This document shows positions 15,672 to 26,250 of a DNA stretch of 64,000 nucleotides, in pieces (position 1 is the stretch's first letter; each line of letters starts with the position of its first letter). The notes below the pieces were generated by a model. The model was not told the DNA's origin, did no database searches, and was given only the letters and a program-made list of their open reading frames with translations. Source of the DNA: Symbiodinium kawagutii (taxonomy: Eukaryota; Sar; Dinophyceae; Suessiales; Symbiodiniaceae); the NCBI GenBank assembly GCA_009767595.1, contig VSDK01020618.1, positions 831,850-895,849 on the forward strand. Direction: 5' to 3'. Both the position numbers and the translations under genes were made by a program.

Positions 15672-16203
15672 CCACAAACCACAGACCCAGTGCGGAGGCA
15701 TCCCAACTCTGCTTGTCGTCCTTACCTTCTGAACAGGTCAGGGGGGTTGAAATGGGGATAGGGATATATAAATCATAGGGGTTGAATATGATAATACTAA
15801 TGGGTAGTTGTCCATAACTTATTGGGAAAGCATCCATAACTTCGTGGATTAAACCCCTTAAACTCTAAATTGGTGGTTTTGCTTAATGTCCCGCTTTAAA
15901 AACCCCCATTATATATCATTGTTTGCTGGTTGCTTGGTAAAATGTCTTGTTTCCAACGGGTCTGGTTGAAAAGACTGCCAGATGTCAAAGTTTGCTGATT
16001 GCTGGGCTTCCACTGCGCGAACTTGTCGTCATCAACCTGCCAAGTGTGCGGGGAAAGCAAGAAAAATGAAAGTGGAAGATGAAATGCCCCACCGGTATGC
16101 TTTGACAAAATCTTTTTTGGCATCTCATCGGAATTGCCAAGGTATGCTGAAGCAATCGGCCTGTGCCAATTCTATCCGTGCCCAAAACTGGATGTGAGAA
16201 ACC
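15672..16203. other. Viral/host-type transition region
   Basis: No gene is supported. TCCATAACTT occurs twice (about 15810 and 15832). Composition changes from AT-rich to mixed at about 15.88-15.96 kb, which I take as the left edge of an inserted GC-richer block. No clear target-site duplication or terminal repeat is visible here. Confidence 0.4.
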
Positions 16204-16291
16204 AGCAGTGAAAAAATCTGCTCCCAGCAGTGAGAAAATCTGCTCCCAGCAGTGAAAAAATCTGCTCCCAGCAGTGAAAAAATATGCTGAT
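16204..16291. repeat. Tandem array of 22-base palindromic units
   Basis: There are four copies of a 22-base unit (AGCAGTGAAAAAATCTGCTC plus CC), spaced exactly 22 bases apart, with the last copy diverging. Each unit is a small hairpin: AGCAG pairs with CTGCT across a 9-base loop. It lies just downstream of the 3' end of the spliced minus-strand gene. Confidence 0.75.
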
Positions 16292-16306
16292 TTTTGGGGT
16301 CTTCTT

Positions 16307-17870
16307 TTACATAATCTCACATCCAGCGTCTGCTTCACCACCCCTTTGGGATGGCTCTGACACTGCCACATTGCGCAATCCACGGCGGTATGCCTCAACA
16401 GCGCGCAAGTCCTTCAAAAAGGCGTCAGCGCTATAGGCCAACTCTGTGCCTTTTTCAACAGAATAGCAATGGGCAAATGCCTCAATCAGAAGTTCCACTG
16501 CAACAATCTTCAGGTTGGAGAGTTTTGGAACTGCCATATCCAAAAGGGCAACCTCGTCAAGAAGAAGGGAGGAAGCATTGAAAATGCGTTCCTCGGTGTT
16601 GATGCGCGAGGAGGACGAGAACAAGTCAATGAGACCGGAGACCTTCTCGTCATCCAACTTTTCAATGGCAGTCTTCAATGTCATCTCCTTGCTGATGATT
16701 TTTTGCTTGAGGAGTGCCAATTTTGTTTCAATGGGATTGATGAAATCACGAAGCAATGGCTTCATCTCGCCTTCAATTTCCTCCTTCTCACCAAACCTCT
16801 TGCTCACAAAAGCCTTTGACCGCTTGATGAGCGCCCCCAATCGGTCTTCCTTCTTGGTGTAGCCCTTCCTGACCAACCCACCGCCCTTGAGCCCAAAGTT
16901 GGGAATCATACCAATGTCAATCTCCTTCACGCCCCAAGACAACTGATGAGCAACCACTTCGGAATTGGACATAACACTGCCGTTGAATGCCACCTTGAAG
17001 TCGTCCTCTTTGATGTAATTTTCAGGGTCAGCCTCTCTGAAGTGGGAAATTTTCTCCACAATCAAAGTCTTCAACTCGGCAAAGTCAATGAAGGCGTCAT
17101 CAATGAAGAAGGAGAGAAAGAACGTCTTGACGCTATACCGAAGCCCATACACATTCACCTTCAAGACATCATTACGCTTCTTCTGGTTCTCAAACTCTTC
17201 CTTCATCTCGTCGTCGGCAAAGCAGAAGCCATCCTTCAAGAACTCATCCGAAAACAAGGTGTAGGTGTCAGGTTCAAGGTCATAGCGCTCAGCATCTGAC
17301 AGTGGGCTGATGTCTTCCTCCAAGTCTGGCTCACTGGGCTTTGAAGGGAGATGGCCTTTCTCACGGGTCTCTTGATGAAACCGATAGACAGCATCAACAA
17401 TGGCATCCCACTCCTCAATGATGTGGCGAACCATCACTTCCTTCTTCTCGCTCATCACTACTTTGTATCTGTGGCCGACATTGGCAATACGGAAGAGTTC
17501 TGCCTTCTGGTGCTGTTTCAAGAGCCATTCAGGCGGTGGTTCTGTCTTTGGGTCGCACATCCTCTCAATGGGTTTGTTCATATCAAGACTTTCTCCACAG
17601 CGGTGGTAGTGGATGCGAACATTGCCATCCTTGACCAGAAAGCCAATGCGCATTGCCATAGTGCTGAAGTCTGAAGGCACAAACAAGATGCTGAACTTGA
17701 AGCAGAAAAAGGGCTTTGGATGAAATGCTCATAAATTGTTGTGCTTTCAAGACCGCTGGAGAAACTATACAAAGGCTTATGGATGAAATGTTTTTTCCAA
17801 TCTCTGTGAAGCACTGCCACCTATCCAAACCCAAGGCGCACCTTGCCAAAGTTGATGATGGCGAAGCCAT
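16307..17870 (-). CDS. Spliced host-type protein with ubiquitin-like segment (470 aa)
   Basis: A two-exon model fits well. Exon 1 is 17842-17870, starting ATGGCTTCG. The intron is 17691-17841 with a GT donor (AAG/GTGCGC) and AG acceptor (TTCAG/CATC). Exon 2 is 17690-16307. The joined frame has 471 codons, and the splice keeps the frame into SILFVPSDFSTMAMRIGFLV. Codon use and GC content differ sharply from the viral genes. Residues about 185-281 look like a ubiquitin-type beta-grasp: an FNG turn, SEVVAHQLSWGVKEIDIGMI and a terminal GLKGGG. The rest is charged and helical, with no recognised enzyme domain. I infer a host or host-transposon gene inserted into the viral element. Its function is unknown. 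Confidence 0.6.
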
Positions 17871-17912
17871 AGCAAAAAGCGGGGCGGTTGGTTGAAAAAT
17901 GGGATGGAAATA
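17871..17912. other. Right edge of the inserted GC-richer block
   Basis: Composition turns from GC-richer to viral AT-rich within these bases, directly before the methyltransferase promoter. Confidence 0.35.
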
Positions 17913-17930
17913 TCTAAATATATATATATA
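17913..17930 (+). promoter_or_regulatory. TCTA promoter box, methyltransferase gene
   Basis: TCTAAATATATATATATA lies directly before the ATG at 17931, with the core at -18. It is the same arrangement as at the capsid and fibre genes. Confidence 0.65.
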
Positions 17931-18551
17931 ATGGGTAAAGTATTACTTGAGTTATTTAGTGGCACTGGTTCAGTTGGAAAGGTTGCCAAATTAATGGGGT
18001 ATAGTGTAATATCGTTAGACTTAAAGGATGCTAAAATAAGTATTGATATACTGGAATGGAATTACACTAAATTAGACCCTAATGAAATAGATGTTATTTG
18101 GGCTTCTCCACCGTGTATTGAATACAGCATCGCAAAAACAACTGGGGTGAGGAAGATAGACTATGCAAATCGCATTGTTAAAAAAACATTGGAAATCATT
18201 AGATACTTCAAGCTTAAATACTGGTTCATAGAAAATCCACAAACCGGATTACTCAAGAAACAAGAGTTTATGATGAATTTAGGGTTTGTTGATGTTGATT
18301 ATTGCAAGTATGGGTTTAACTATAGGAAGAGAACCCGTATATGGAACAATTTAAATGGGAAATGGAAACCCAGACCCTTATGTAAAAAAGATTGTGGGGC
18401 TATGGACGGCAACCGACATAAAGAAACCGCGCAACGCGGACCGAATAAGATAAATGGATTATATCCCCAAAATTACGTTAGACATAAGCAAGAGGAACTA
18501 TATAAAATTCCATCTACTTTAGTATATGAAATATTCAATGCGATAGAGTAG
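17931..18551 (+). CDS. DNA cytosine-C5 methyltransferase (compact, viral type)
   Basis: This is a 206-residue enzyme expected to methylate cytosine in DNA using S-adenosylmethionine. Motif I is LLELFSGTGSVGKVAK. Motif II-like sequence is VISLDLKDA. Motif IV is WASPPCIEYS with the catalytic Cys of PPC. Motif VI is WFIENPQTGLL (ENP, not the usual ENV). An arginine-rich RKRTRIWNNL follows. It is much shorter than bacterial C5 enzymes and lacks an obvious large target-recognition domain; similar short forms occur in algal and giant viruses. The ATG at 17931 is chosen over an earlier TTG because the TCTA box ends right before it. It may protect viral DNA or alter host DNA marks. Confidence 0.82.
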   Translation: MGKVLLELFSGTGSVGKVAKLMGYSVISLDLKDAKISIDILEWNYTKLDPNEIDVIWASPPCIEYSIAKTTGVRKIDYANRIVKKTLEIIRYFKLKYWFIENPQTGLLKKQEFMMNLGFVDVDYCKYGFNYRKRTRIWNNLNGKWKPRPLCKKDCGAMDGNRHKETAQRGPNKINGLYPQNYVRHKQEELYKIPSTLVYEIFNAIE

Positions 18552-18607
18552 TCTTATTTATTTATCTATCTATCTATCTATGTATCTATCTATCTATTTA
18601 CTTATTT
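18552..18607. repeat. TATC microsatellite
   Basis: A run of TATC-type repeats follows the methyltransferase stop and is the last AT-rich viral-like sequence. It is a plausible right edge of the element, but no terminal inverted repeat can be checked because the left end is outside the window. Confidence 0.6.
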
Positions 18608-20657
18608 AAACCCCAACAGGCAACACAGTTGCCACAGTTGCCACAGCCACCGCAGCCGCCGCAGCCGCCACAGCCCCAGCGGTTGATGCCAAGTCCCTTG
18701 AGTGTATGGCCTCACGCGTCGGCCGCGATGATAATGATGATGATGATTGATGATGATGATGATGAATGATGAGTGGGGCAATTGGTGTTTTTCTACAAGG
18801 ATGGCCACTTCCCAGTCCATTTATTGATAATCCCCCTTCTTGTTGGTTCATTTGTTATTTTATTTGTTGATACTGATTGATTTTATCATATCTTGGTTTG
18901 GTTGTTGATACTTTGATGATTGTTGTTGTATGTTGCTGGTTGGTGGGGGGCATATCTATGGATATAAGGACTGGGAAGTGCCCAAGGACTACTGTAATCC
19001 CCTAGGCTGTGGCACACTTCCAGCGGCTGGTTGAATCACGAACTTAGGGGGTGATTGCTTCCAGTTTGAAGGGATTGGAACCCAACACACAACTGCCCCC
19101 ATTTTTGTAGATTTGTCCATAGATAATGCTACATTATAGAGGTATATTTGACAACTGGTGGTTCGCAGTAAGAACAAGTAGGAACATGTAACAATTGTAT
19201 GGGATTAAGAGGGGGTATCCATTGATGGTGGGAAGTACCCCAACCATCTTGATGCCAAACCCTTAGTTGGCTACCACCATCTATGGACACGCCCATAGGT
19301 GTTCCCGTGTTCCCAAAATCCTGGTTGATGAAGTAATTATAGATCCACATTCATAAGCCAGGCCCAGTTACCTTCAATAGCTGGTGGTGTATACCAAATA
19401 TGGATCTACAATTACCCACCGACGTTCTTAGTGAGGAAGGAGATCAAAAGATTGTCAAGAAGTGACCAAAACCACTGGTCAATCCCAGTGGTTATTGGCC
19501 TTTTCTAGTCAGTGTAGTTGGCAGATGATCCATTATGATCACTCCATCATCACCCAGCTAAGCTGTTGTGTGCAAAGGATTGTAGGATACTGTGTCACCA
19601 TAGTTGCCCTGTAGGATTTTGGATACCGCACGACACGTGGGTTCACAGAAGCCCCCAGCAACGCAGAGTTGCCAAAGCTCGCCTCAAATTTCTAGAAGTC
19701 AGGTGACACAAGCTCTGCCAGTCGTCGAGCCATTCAAAGACCTGGTCATAGGCCCTACCTGATATCTATGTGAGCTAAGGTCTATCAGTATTCTGGTCGA
19801 TTCATGCTGATTCTTATTTGTCAAATTCATTGAATTCATGAAGATGAATATTGGCTGAACATGCTAAATGTTGTTTCAATGAATGAGACCACCAATATGT
19901 CGCGCTGGCGACCGGTTGGGGTCTTTCTTTTTCTGACTTCGTTGTTCCGGGCTGTCCAGGCGTCAAAGATGAACGTGGGGGGACCCAGGCTTGAACTGGT
20001 CGACGGGCGCCTTTCAGCATGGCTAATAACAGGCCACGTTAGTTATATTGACCATAGGGGAATCTGCCTGTGTCCAGCTCAAGCCCGTAGGAGACTTATG
20101 AGGATTTACTAATATGGATCTAACATAAGCCAACTATTTCTGAACAGAAACCATCATTCATGTTCACCCTGGATTAATAAAGCCTGGGTTTATTGCTTGA
20201 GAGGGTACCAGGTTGATAGGAAACCATGACAAATTTGGGGGATACCGCGCTAATCAATGAAGCAAGTTTTTGTGAATCAAGGGGTGGCATTAACCATCAA
20301 TGGATTTTTTTTGATGTGGATCATGGATCTAAAGTGACCCACCATTTGTTTTGGAAAACTATCATTAACCATCAATTAACAACTATCAAGCATCAATTAA
20401 CCACTATTAATCATCAATTATCCACTATTAAGCATCAATTAACCACTAGTTAACCCTGGAAAACCAGATAAATTGTGGATTTTCCATTGCCAGGGTTAGT
20501 TTACCTGAGGGTAACCGACCATTTTTCACCACTTCCTTTGTGCCAAAGATCATCCCCTCGAGGCTTTGGCCTTCTAGAGGCGTTGACTCTGAAGTTGGGG
20601 CTGCCCAGGACTCATGAGTGCATGGCGAAGCAGGGTGAAGAGACCTATACTTAGAGA

Positions 20658-20770
20658 TGGGTGCTTCTCAAGCCATAGGGTTACCCTCATTTATCATTCT
20701 GTTTAATCCATTTATATGTAAAAAACATTCATTTTTTGGGGTTCCCCATTTTGAGAAACCCCCACATGGT
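20658..20770. repeat. Family 1 inverted-repeat element
   Basis: It starts TGCTTCTCAAGCCATAGGG and ends GGGGTTCCCCATTTTGAGAA plus ACCCCCAC. The ends are imperfect inverted repeats of the family consensus (GTTTCTCAAAATNGGGG). Confidence 0.5.
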
Positions 20771-21850
20771 CGAAGACACAGAGCTAAGATTCTGCTGAAG
20801 CATGGCCAATCTGTGGTTCAACCTATGGTTCAGGATGATGGTTTTAGCATCGGCTCATGCGGTTCACAATAGATTGGCCTCTTGGGGTCAAGAAATCGAG
20901 GAATCATGATGAGCGAAAAACTTTGAAAATCCCAAGTCATGATTTGTTGAACATGGTTGGGTGAACCACTTTGTTCGTCGGCTCTTGCATTGGTGGCCAC
21001 CATGATTGGTGAAAAAACATGGCAAGCATCAAGCGCATTGGCTTTATTTTATCCCTGGCCAATCATCATGACTGCCGAAAAAACGTGTTGAGCCATAGTC
21101 GGATGAAACTATGGCATTTGATATGATGCAGTCAGCATGATTGGCTCATATTAAATGCCAGAATCTTGTTGGTTTATATCAAGATCCTCCTGATTGGTGA
21201 TCGGACACCCAATTTCTTGGGCATGTTTTCCATCTTCACCTCACTGCGATGGTTTGGAAGCAGCTTGTGTACAGCCATTGAGCTTGTTGAAGTCATGAAA
21301 CTGATCACTGGTAAGGTGAAGCAGTCAGATATGATTAGATATATAATTAGATACGTGTAGGAAGGGTGAAGGAGAAGTGGAGAAGTAGAAGCTCCAGCTG
21401 GAAGCTTCACAGAATCATCGCAAGCACTGTGTCTTGTCACAGTCGCCGCCACGGTGACCATCTTGGTGAATTCCCCGCGTTTGCCAAGGCCATCCGTAGT
21501 TGATGATGGAGAGCTGCAGTTCAATCCCAAGAGCCAGGCGAGATTGCCACCGGCACCAAGAGCCGGACTGATCACAAGAGAGGTTGAGCAGCTGCCAAAG
21601 GCACCCTAATCTGAGTAGTGACTGGCTGATCGCTTCATTCGAGTTAGTGCTTGATCGATGTTGATCGATAGATTGGCTTCATTGGCTTCGCTTGTTTCGC
21701 GCCAAGTCGGCGATTTTGATATCAGCTTTGGCACAGGAGTGCATCAAGTCAGGAGCCGCCGAACTTGCACAGCACAGCACAGAATCCAGGATTCTATCCT
21801 GTGTTGTCATGTGCCGTGCGAGCTAGAATGTGGATCGACATACTCATATT

Positions 21851-21885
21851 GTGGTTTCTCAGAACAGGGGTACCCCCAAATCATC
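21851..21885. repeat. Family 1 element, left end only
   Basis: GTGGTTTCTCAGAACAGGGG and CCCCCAAATCATCCAA match the family terminal sequence. The right end is not found. Confidence 0.45.
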
Positions 21886-23969
21886 CAATAGAAACAATGT
21901 ACAGTAATACACCACACCATATCCGGACAAATAATTGTCATCAGGACTTGGTTGTTTGAAACCGTCCACTGAGATTCTTGTCATGTTTTGGCGGAATCAC
22001 CCTGTCATTTCCTGTAAGAACCAGCAGACTGTTGGTGTCTTTGGTGGATCATGGTATAAAAACTCAAATTGTCAACAGGCAGAAAAGATTAGTGGTGTTT
22101 TGACATGTTTTGCTGTCTCATAAAACTGTTCTGGGAAAAGAAACTGCAGAATATTGGCAACCTCCCAACGACGCATAGCTGCTCTTTCCCACGAGTAGTA
22201 AATGCAATTTAGCACCACAGAAATGGCTTGCTACCTGTGATTAGCAACTGATAGAAAAGTATCAGTGTTGACACCATCGAATCAGTGGCTCTTGGTTGCT
22301 TAGTGCTACTAAGCATAAGTATTAAATCAACCTTCTGACTTTCTGACTCTCTTAAAGCCATCTAGTTGCTGAGTGCACTTGGGTATGGTGAGTTGCTAGA
22401 TGCATCTAACTGCTGCTAAGCACATCCAGCCTACCAATCAAAAGATCAGCCACCAGTCGCACAGCCTCCGGAGGTGCGCCCGCCGCGACCAAGCCAGTCC
22501 AAGAGCACCAGCAAGTCTGGCTATGCTGCAGCAGACTTCCAGGAGCAGCAATGGTTGGTGAAGATATGCTGGTGTAATGATGGTTCATTATGGTGGTTAC
22601 TGTAGTAGATTGTTAGTAGTGGTACGTAATGATTAATGTGCCGGTGGTTATGTACTGGTTAATTTTCTGGTGAAATGATGGTCAATGAGAATGCTGGAAT
22701 GATGGTTGAATGGTTGTTTATCATGGTAAAATGTTTGTTGAATCATGGTTAATTAGATGATGTTTGTATGCTGGTCAGTGCATTCGCAACCTGCAATAAT
22801 AGAACCGGTTCGGCTAAGGTATGTTATTGACAATTCAAAGGTTCAGTGAAGAAAAGCACCATTGATTAGGGTGAGTGATGATTATAATGACTGGTTTATT
22901 GTAGTTAGTAGTTGGTTCACATTGTAAATCATAGAATGGTTAATAGACTATCAGTGACGCTTCACGTTGGCTTGATAAGAATTGGAAAACTGTTTATTAT
23001 TACGTCGTAGAATACGTTTGATTGCTGGTTGATATCCAGTTCGTTGACCACTAAGTGAGGTTCTCCACTCAACGGTGACTGTAAAGTCCACTAGCTCCGG
23101 TTTGACTGGCCGTGGAAGTGGTGGCTCTGCAAAGAACTGAATTTGCAGCAAGTTCTGATCATTACCACATCGGGATAGAGATTGCCGCGTGGTTATTGCG
23201 TACCCTCTCGCTGTGGTTGTCGATGTTGTTGCTGTTGCTGCTGTTGCTGTTGCCGCTGCTGTTGCTGCTGCTGTTGCCGCTGCTGGTGCTGATGGTGTTG
23301 TTGGTGCTGCTGCTGGTGGGCTTCTTCTTGCTGTTGTTGGTTGGTATTTGTTGTTCTGGAACAGATTCCGTTCATTTTTCCTTGGACTTGCGCTGTCTTG
23401 AGTCATTGTGTAGCTGACTGCTGGAAGCGATGAGAGCTTGGGGAAACCAGATCGTATTTGCAAAAGGGGAGCCAGTTGAAGCCAAAAGGAGAGTCGAGCT
23501 CCTACATGGAAGGAAGGTTGACGAAGCTGCTGTTGTTGTTATTTAATTTATGATGATTGATTATGATTGCTTTCAACTACTTCATTGTCATTGATCATTT
23601 GCTGTCAAAGTGAAATCTAAGCAGCCACCCCACGGTCAGCCGTCATTGTCATAAACCAGTTCATCATCGGTTACGCAGTTCAGCTTCTACTGCTGGTTGG
23701 ATATTAATGGTTGATGACGCGCAACAGCTTGGTGATTCTCCCTATTATAAACCCTTGACCAGCTCAGCTTAACGGGAAGTGTTTCTTAGATGAGCAGATG
23801 GGGTTAGGTCACCATGGAAAGCTGAACCCTGTGAACTTACAACCAACATGCTTACTTACCTCATGACCATGCTTATACACCCTCACAAGTAGCTGAACTA
23901 ACCCCTGTAACCATGGTTATTTGCCAGTTACGATCCCTGGGGATTCACATCCAAGTGGTCCAAGTGCAG

Positions 23970-24156
23970 TTCCAGGATTTGCCTCCCAGTTCATTTCGAA
24001 ACTGGCAGACTTCCGGTGCCGCCAACGACTGGCGAAAGCTCCATGGTGATCCCGCTTCCAAGGCGGGCGCTGGTCAGCCATGGTGGAAGGAATGGTGCTC
24101 AGTTGACGCACCACCCAGTGGTGGATGGAAGACCCACAGCTGATGATATGAGGTCG
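23970..24156 (+). CDS. Candidate internal exon of a host gene
   Basis: An open frame reads in a protein-like way (PVHFETGRLPVPPTTGESSM, then IPLPRRALVSHGG and VVDGRPTADDMR). It is preceded by TGCAG and followed by AG/GTCG, standard splice sites. It is GC-richer than its surroundings. No domain is recognised. It is one of several such islands, all on the plus strand. Confidence 0.4.
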
Positions 24157-24475
24157 TTCAATAGTCCTTTGCTGGGAGTTCAGCTCGTGTTTCGGCCCAT
24201 GTTTCGCCCAGATGTTGGAACATTAGGGGAAGTCACTTCCCTGGTGGGTTGGGTTCTTGTTGGCAGTGAGTGGTTGACCGATCGTACCATGATGTGCCAT
24301 GGGCTTGCTTGACTAAGCATCAGTGTACATAGTTATTAACCATCTTTCACGAGTTCTAACAACTATGAATATATCCTGCGATGGAGCAATGGATACGCTT
24401 CTCCTTCTATGCAGCTTTAGCTTTTGCATATTTCTAGATAGTTTATTGCTATAAATGACTGCTATTGGATGATTT

Positions 24476-24507
24476 AGGGGTACCCCTATTTTGAGAAACC
24501 ACCAGCT
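24476..24507. repeat. Family 1 element, right end
   Basis: AGGGGTACCCCTATTTTGAG plus AAACCACC matches the right terminus; the left end is degraded. Confidence 0.4.
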
Positions 24508-24583
24508 TTCGCATATTTTTAGATGGGATACCTATGAAAAACCTACCATTCCAAGCAGCTCACGCCACTCCACCAACTCACAG

Positions 24584-24664
24584 GGCATCACCCATCGATC
24601 GCACGCCTGACAGGTCGTCGCATCATCCCACGACCGTGATCAGCGATAGCCAAGCGGAAGGGCG
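24584..24664 (+). CDS. Candidate internal exon of a host gene
   Basis: After CTCACAG the frame reads ASPIDRTPDRSSHHPTTVIS and DSQAEGRP, then reaches a stop. This is a short GC-richer island; the function is unknown and the exon call is tentative. Confidence 0.3.
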
Positions 24665-24684
24665 CCCTTGACCGCAACAGGATC

Positions 24685-24795
24685 TGGCTATGGGTCAATA
24701 TTAACCAACCAATTTCATGGTGATAATAACCAACAAACCATAGGGAAAACAGCCTGGATAATGATGGGGAACTAGGGGTACAGGGTTTTGACCGC
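24685..24795. repeat. Family 3 inverted-repeat element
   Basis: It starts TGGCTATGGGTCAATATTAA and ends GGTACAGGGTTTTGACC. An 18-base sequence, TTGACCGCAACAGGATCT, is present on both sides (24668-24685 and 24788-24805), as expected for a target-site duplication or strand slippage at insertion. Confidence 0.6.
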
Positions 24796-25111
24796 AACAG
24801 GATCTCAACTTGTTCATTTGAAATGCATCCTCACCATTGTTGACCTGACGTTGGGCCACCTTCATATAAGTAACTAGTCATGCTGGGTGTTTGTGATTGT
24901 ATAGCTGAAGAATGATGACTCAAGGTTATCTGACTTTGCCAATCTTGATAGATTTAACCATCAATACCTGTGTTCAGACAGTTGAATCTGGAATAAAGTA
25001 ACTAATCTAATACTTGGTTTAATGGTATCTTCAATTATTTAATGGTTATTTCAGCCCAGAAGTCCTGGAATAGGAATCTTCAATACCTGTGTTGCTTGGG
25101 AGGAATTCTCC

Positions 25112-25317
25112 ATGTCAAGAGCCAGGTCATGGTCACACAAACGACCCTACGACAGACAAATTGCCACCGGCGTTTCACAGCACCATCCACAGCTGACTTG
25201 GCGAGCCGTGATGCTCAGCAAAAGGAAACTGGGAATGGCCACAGGTTTGGGGTTCCCTGCGCCAGGGGTTCCCTGGTTGCCTGCAACCAATACTTAAGTG
25301 GAAGGGTGGCCGGGTGA
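25112..25317 (+). CDS. Candidate exon of a host gene
   Basis: The open frame contains FTAPSTADLASRDAQQKETG and NGHRFGVPCARG, with protein-like composition. Several CAG acceptors are possible at 25150-25200, and the true edges are unclear. No domain is recognised. Confidence 0.33.
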
Positions 25318-25650
25318 GGAATGGTTATTCTTGACATTGAAAGCCTTCGTGATTGACAAGAGTTGCTCAGTGTCAACCACTTGCTGACTCATTGACTTTT
25401 TGATGATACATGGGTAGGGAATCATCGTCAGCAACATTACCGAGGCGATCTCGAGTTTGATCTACCGCAAAGAGTAGGGAGGACAAGTTCTGGTAGAACT
25501 GAGAGCTGTAGAGCGAGGCATGATCACATAATCACTAACATGGCAGTTGGCATTCTGTCCATAACATGATCATCATACCCCGTGCTCCAAATCCGCTGTG
25601 AGAGTGTACTTGAGACTGATTTGTTGGGTTCAAACACCTTCTCAGAATAT

Positions 25651-25758
25651 CTGGTTGGTGGTTTTGAACACTTTTTTATTGTCCCTAGTCATGATGAGCA
25701 AATGGTTGGTTGACTTGCGCATATTTTTCATGACAGGGTGGTGAAGCACCACCAACAG
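25651..25758. repeat. Family 2 inverted-repeat element
   Basis: It starts CTGGTTGGTGGTTTTGAACA and ends CACCACCAACAG. The middle carries the family core CAAATGGTTGGTTGAC. Confidence 0.6.
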
Positions 25759-25808
25759 ATATACTTGGAGCACTAGGGAAAGTACTTTAACAGCTAAGTG
25801 GTTTGCAG

Positions 25809-25955
25809 CAGCTTGCATGGCTTCGCAGCCGGTGGGTTGGCTCAAACACCACCGCCCGCGTTTGCAGCGCTGGTCGGCCAGCTCAGTGTTGATGGCTTAA
25901 CGACTGGAGATGCTGAGGGAAAGCGTGACCAGTTGAGGGTGCAGGCCAGTAGCAT
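25809..25955 (+). CDS. Candidate exon of a host gene
   Basis: A GC-richer open stretch reads GGLAQTPPPAFAALVGQLSV, then DGLTTGDAEGKRDQLRVQA, after TTTGCAG. Composition and frame length favour coding. The donor is uncertain (about 25940-25950). No domain is recognised. Confidence 0.42.
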
Positions 25956-26191
25956 GACTCGTTCCCACCCACGGGTGATTCAAAAATCAAAGATGTTGAC
26001 ATTGATGAACCAACATGAACCAACAATATCTTCTCAAACGTCTCACTCAGTCTTACTATTGAACCAACAATCTGACGTTGCTTGCAAACTCGAAGCCATC
26101 AGTTATAGTTATAGTGAAGAGATGCGCTGGTTGCAACCCAGCAATGATATTCCGTTTATTCATGTTTAATTATTCTATATAGGTGTTGGAC

Positions 26192-26194
26192 AAT

Positions 26195-26250
<56 letters not shown>
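26192..26250. repeat. CAT trinucleotide microsatellite
   Basis: A nearly pure run of (CAT)n. Confidence 0.9.

Larger units (their letters stand above)
18608..23969. other. Host region: repeats and weak exon-like islands
   Basis: This is mostly non-coding. Plus-strand open islands with protein-like composition lie at about 18620-18729 (Ala/Thr-rich, then AVDAKSLECMASRVGRD; after CAG), 21443-21600 (VVDDGELQFNPKSQARLP) and 22450-22549 (QSKSTSKSGYAAADFQEQ). A 21-base tandem repeat (CATCAATTAACCACTATTAA) occupies about 20357-20455. A CTG/CTGTTG-type repeat lies at 23217-23340, and a CAT/GAT repeat at 18725-18770. No gene name can be given. Confidence 0.4.

Noticed and set aside
15985-16398. Minus-strand 137-aa frame with FFTAGSRFFHCWEQ-type repeats
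   Set aside because: It is the translation of the 22-base tandem array and overlaps the end of the spliced gene in another frame.
22951-23463. Minus-strand 170-aa frame with Ala/Thr runs and an overlapping poly-Gln frame
   Set aside because: Driven by the CTG/CTGTTG repeat at 23217-23340; the flanking parts do not look coding.
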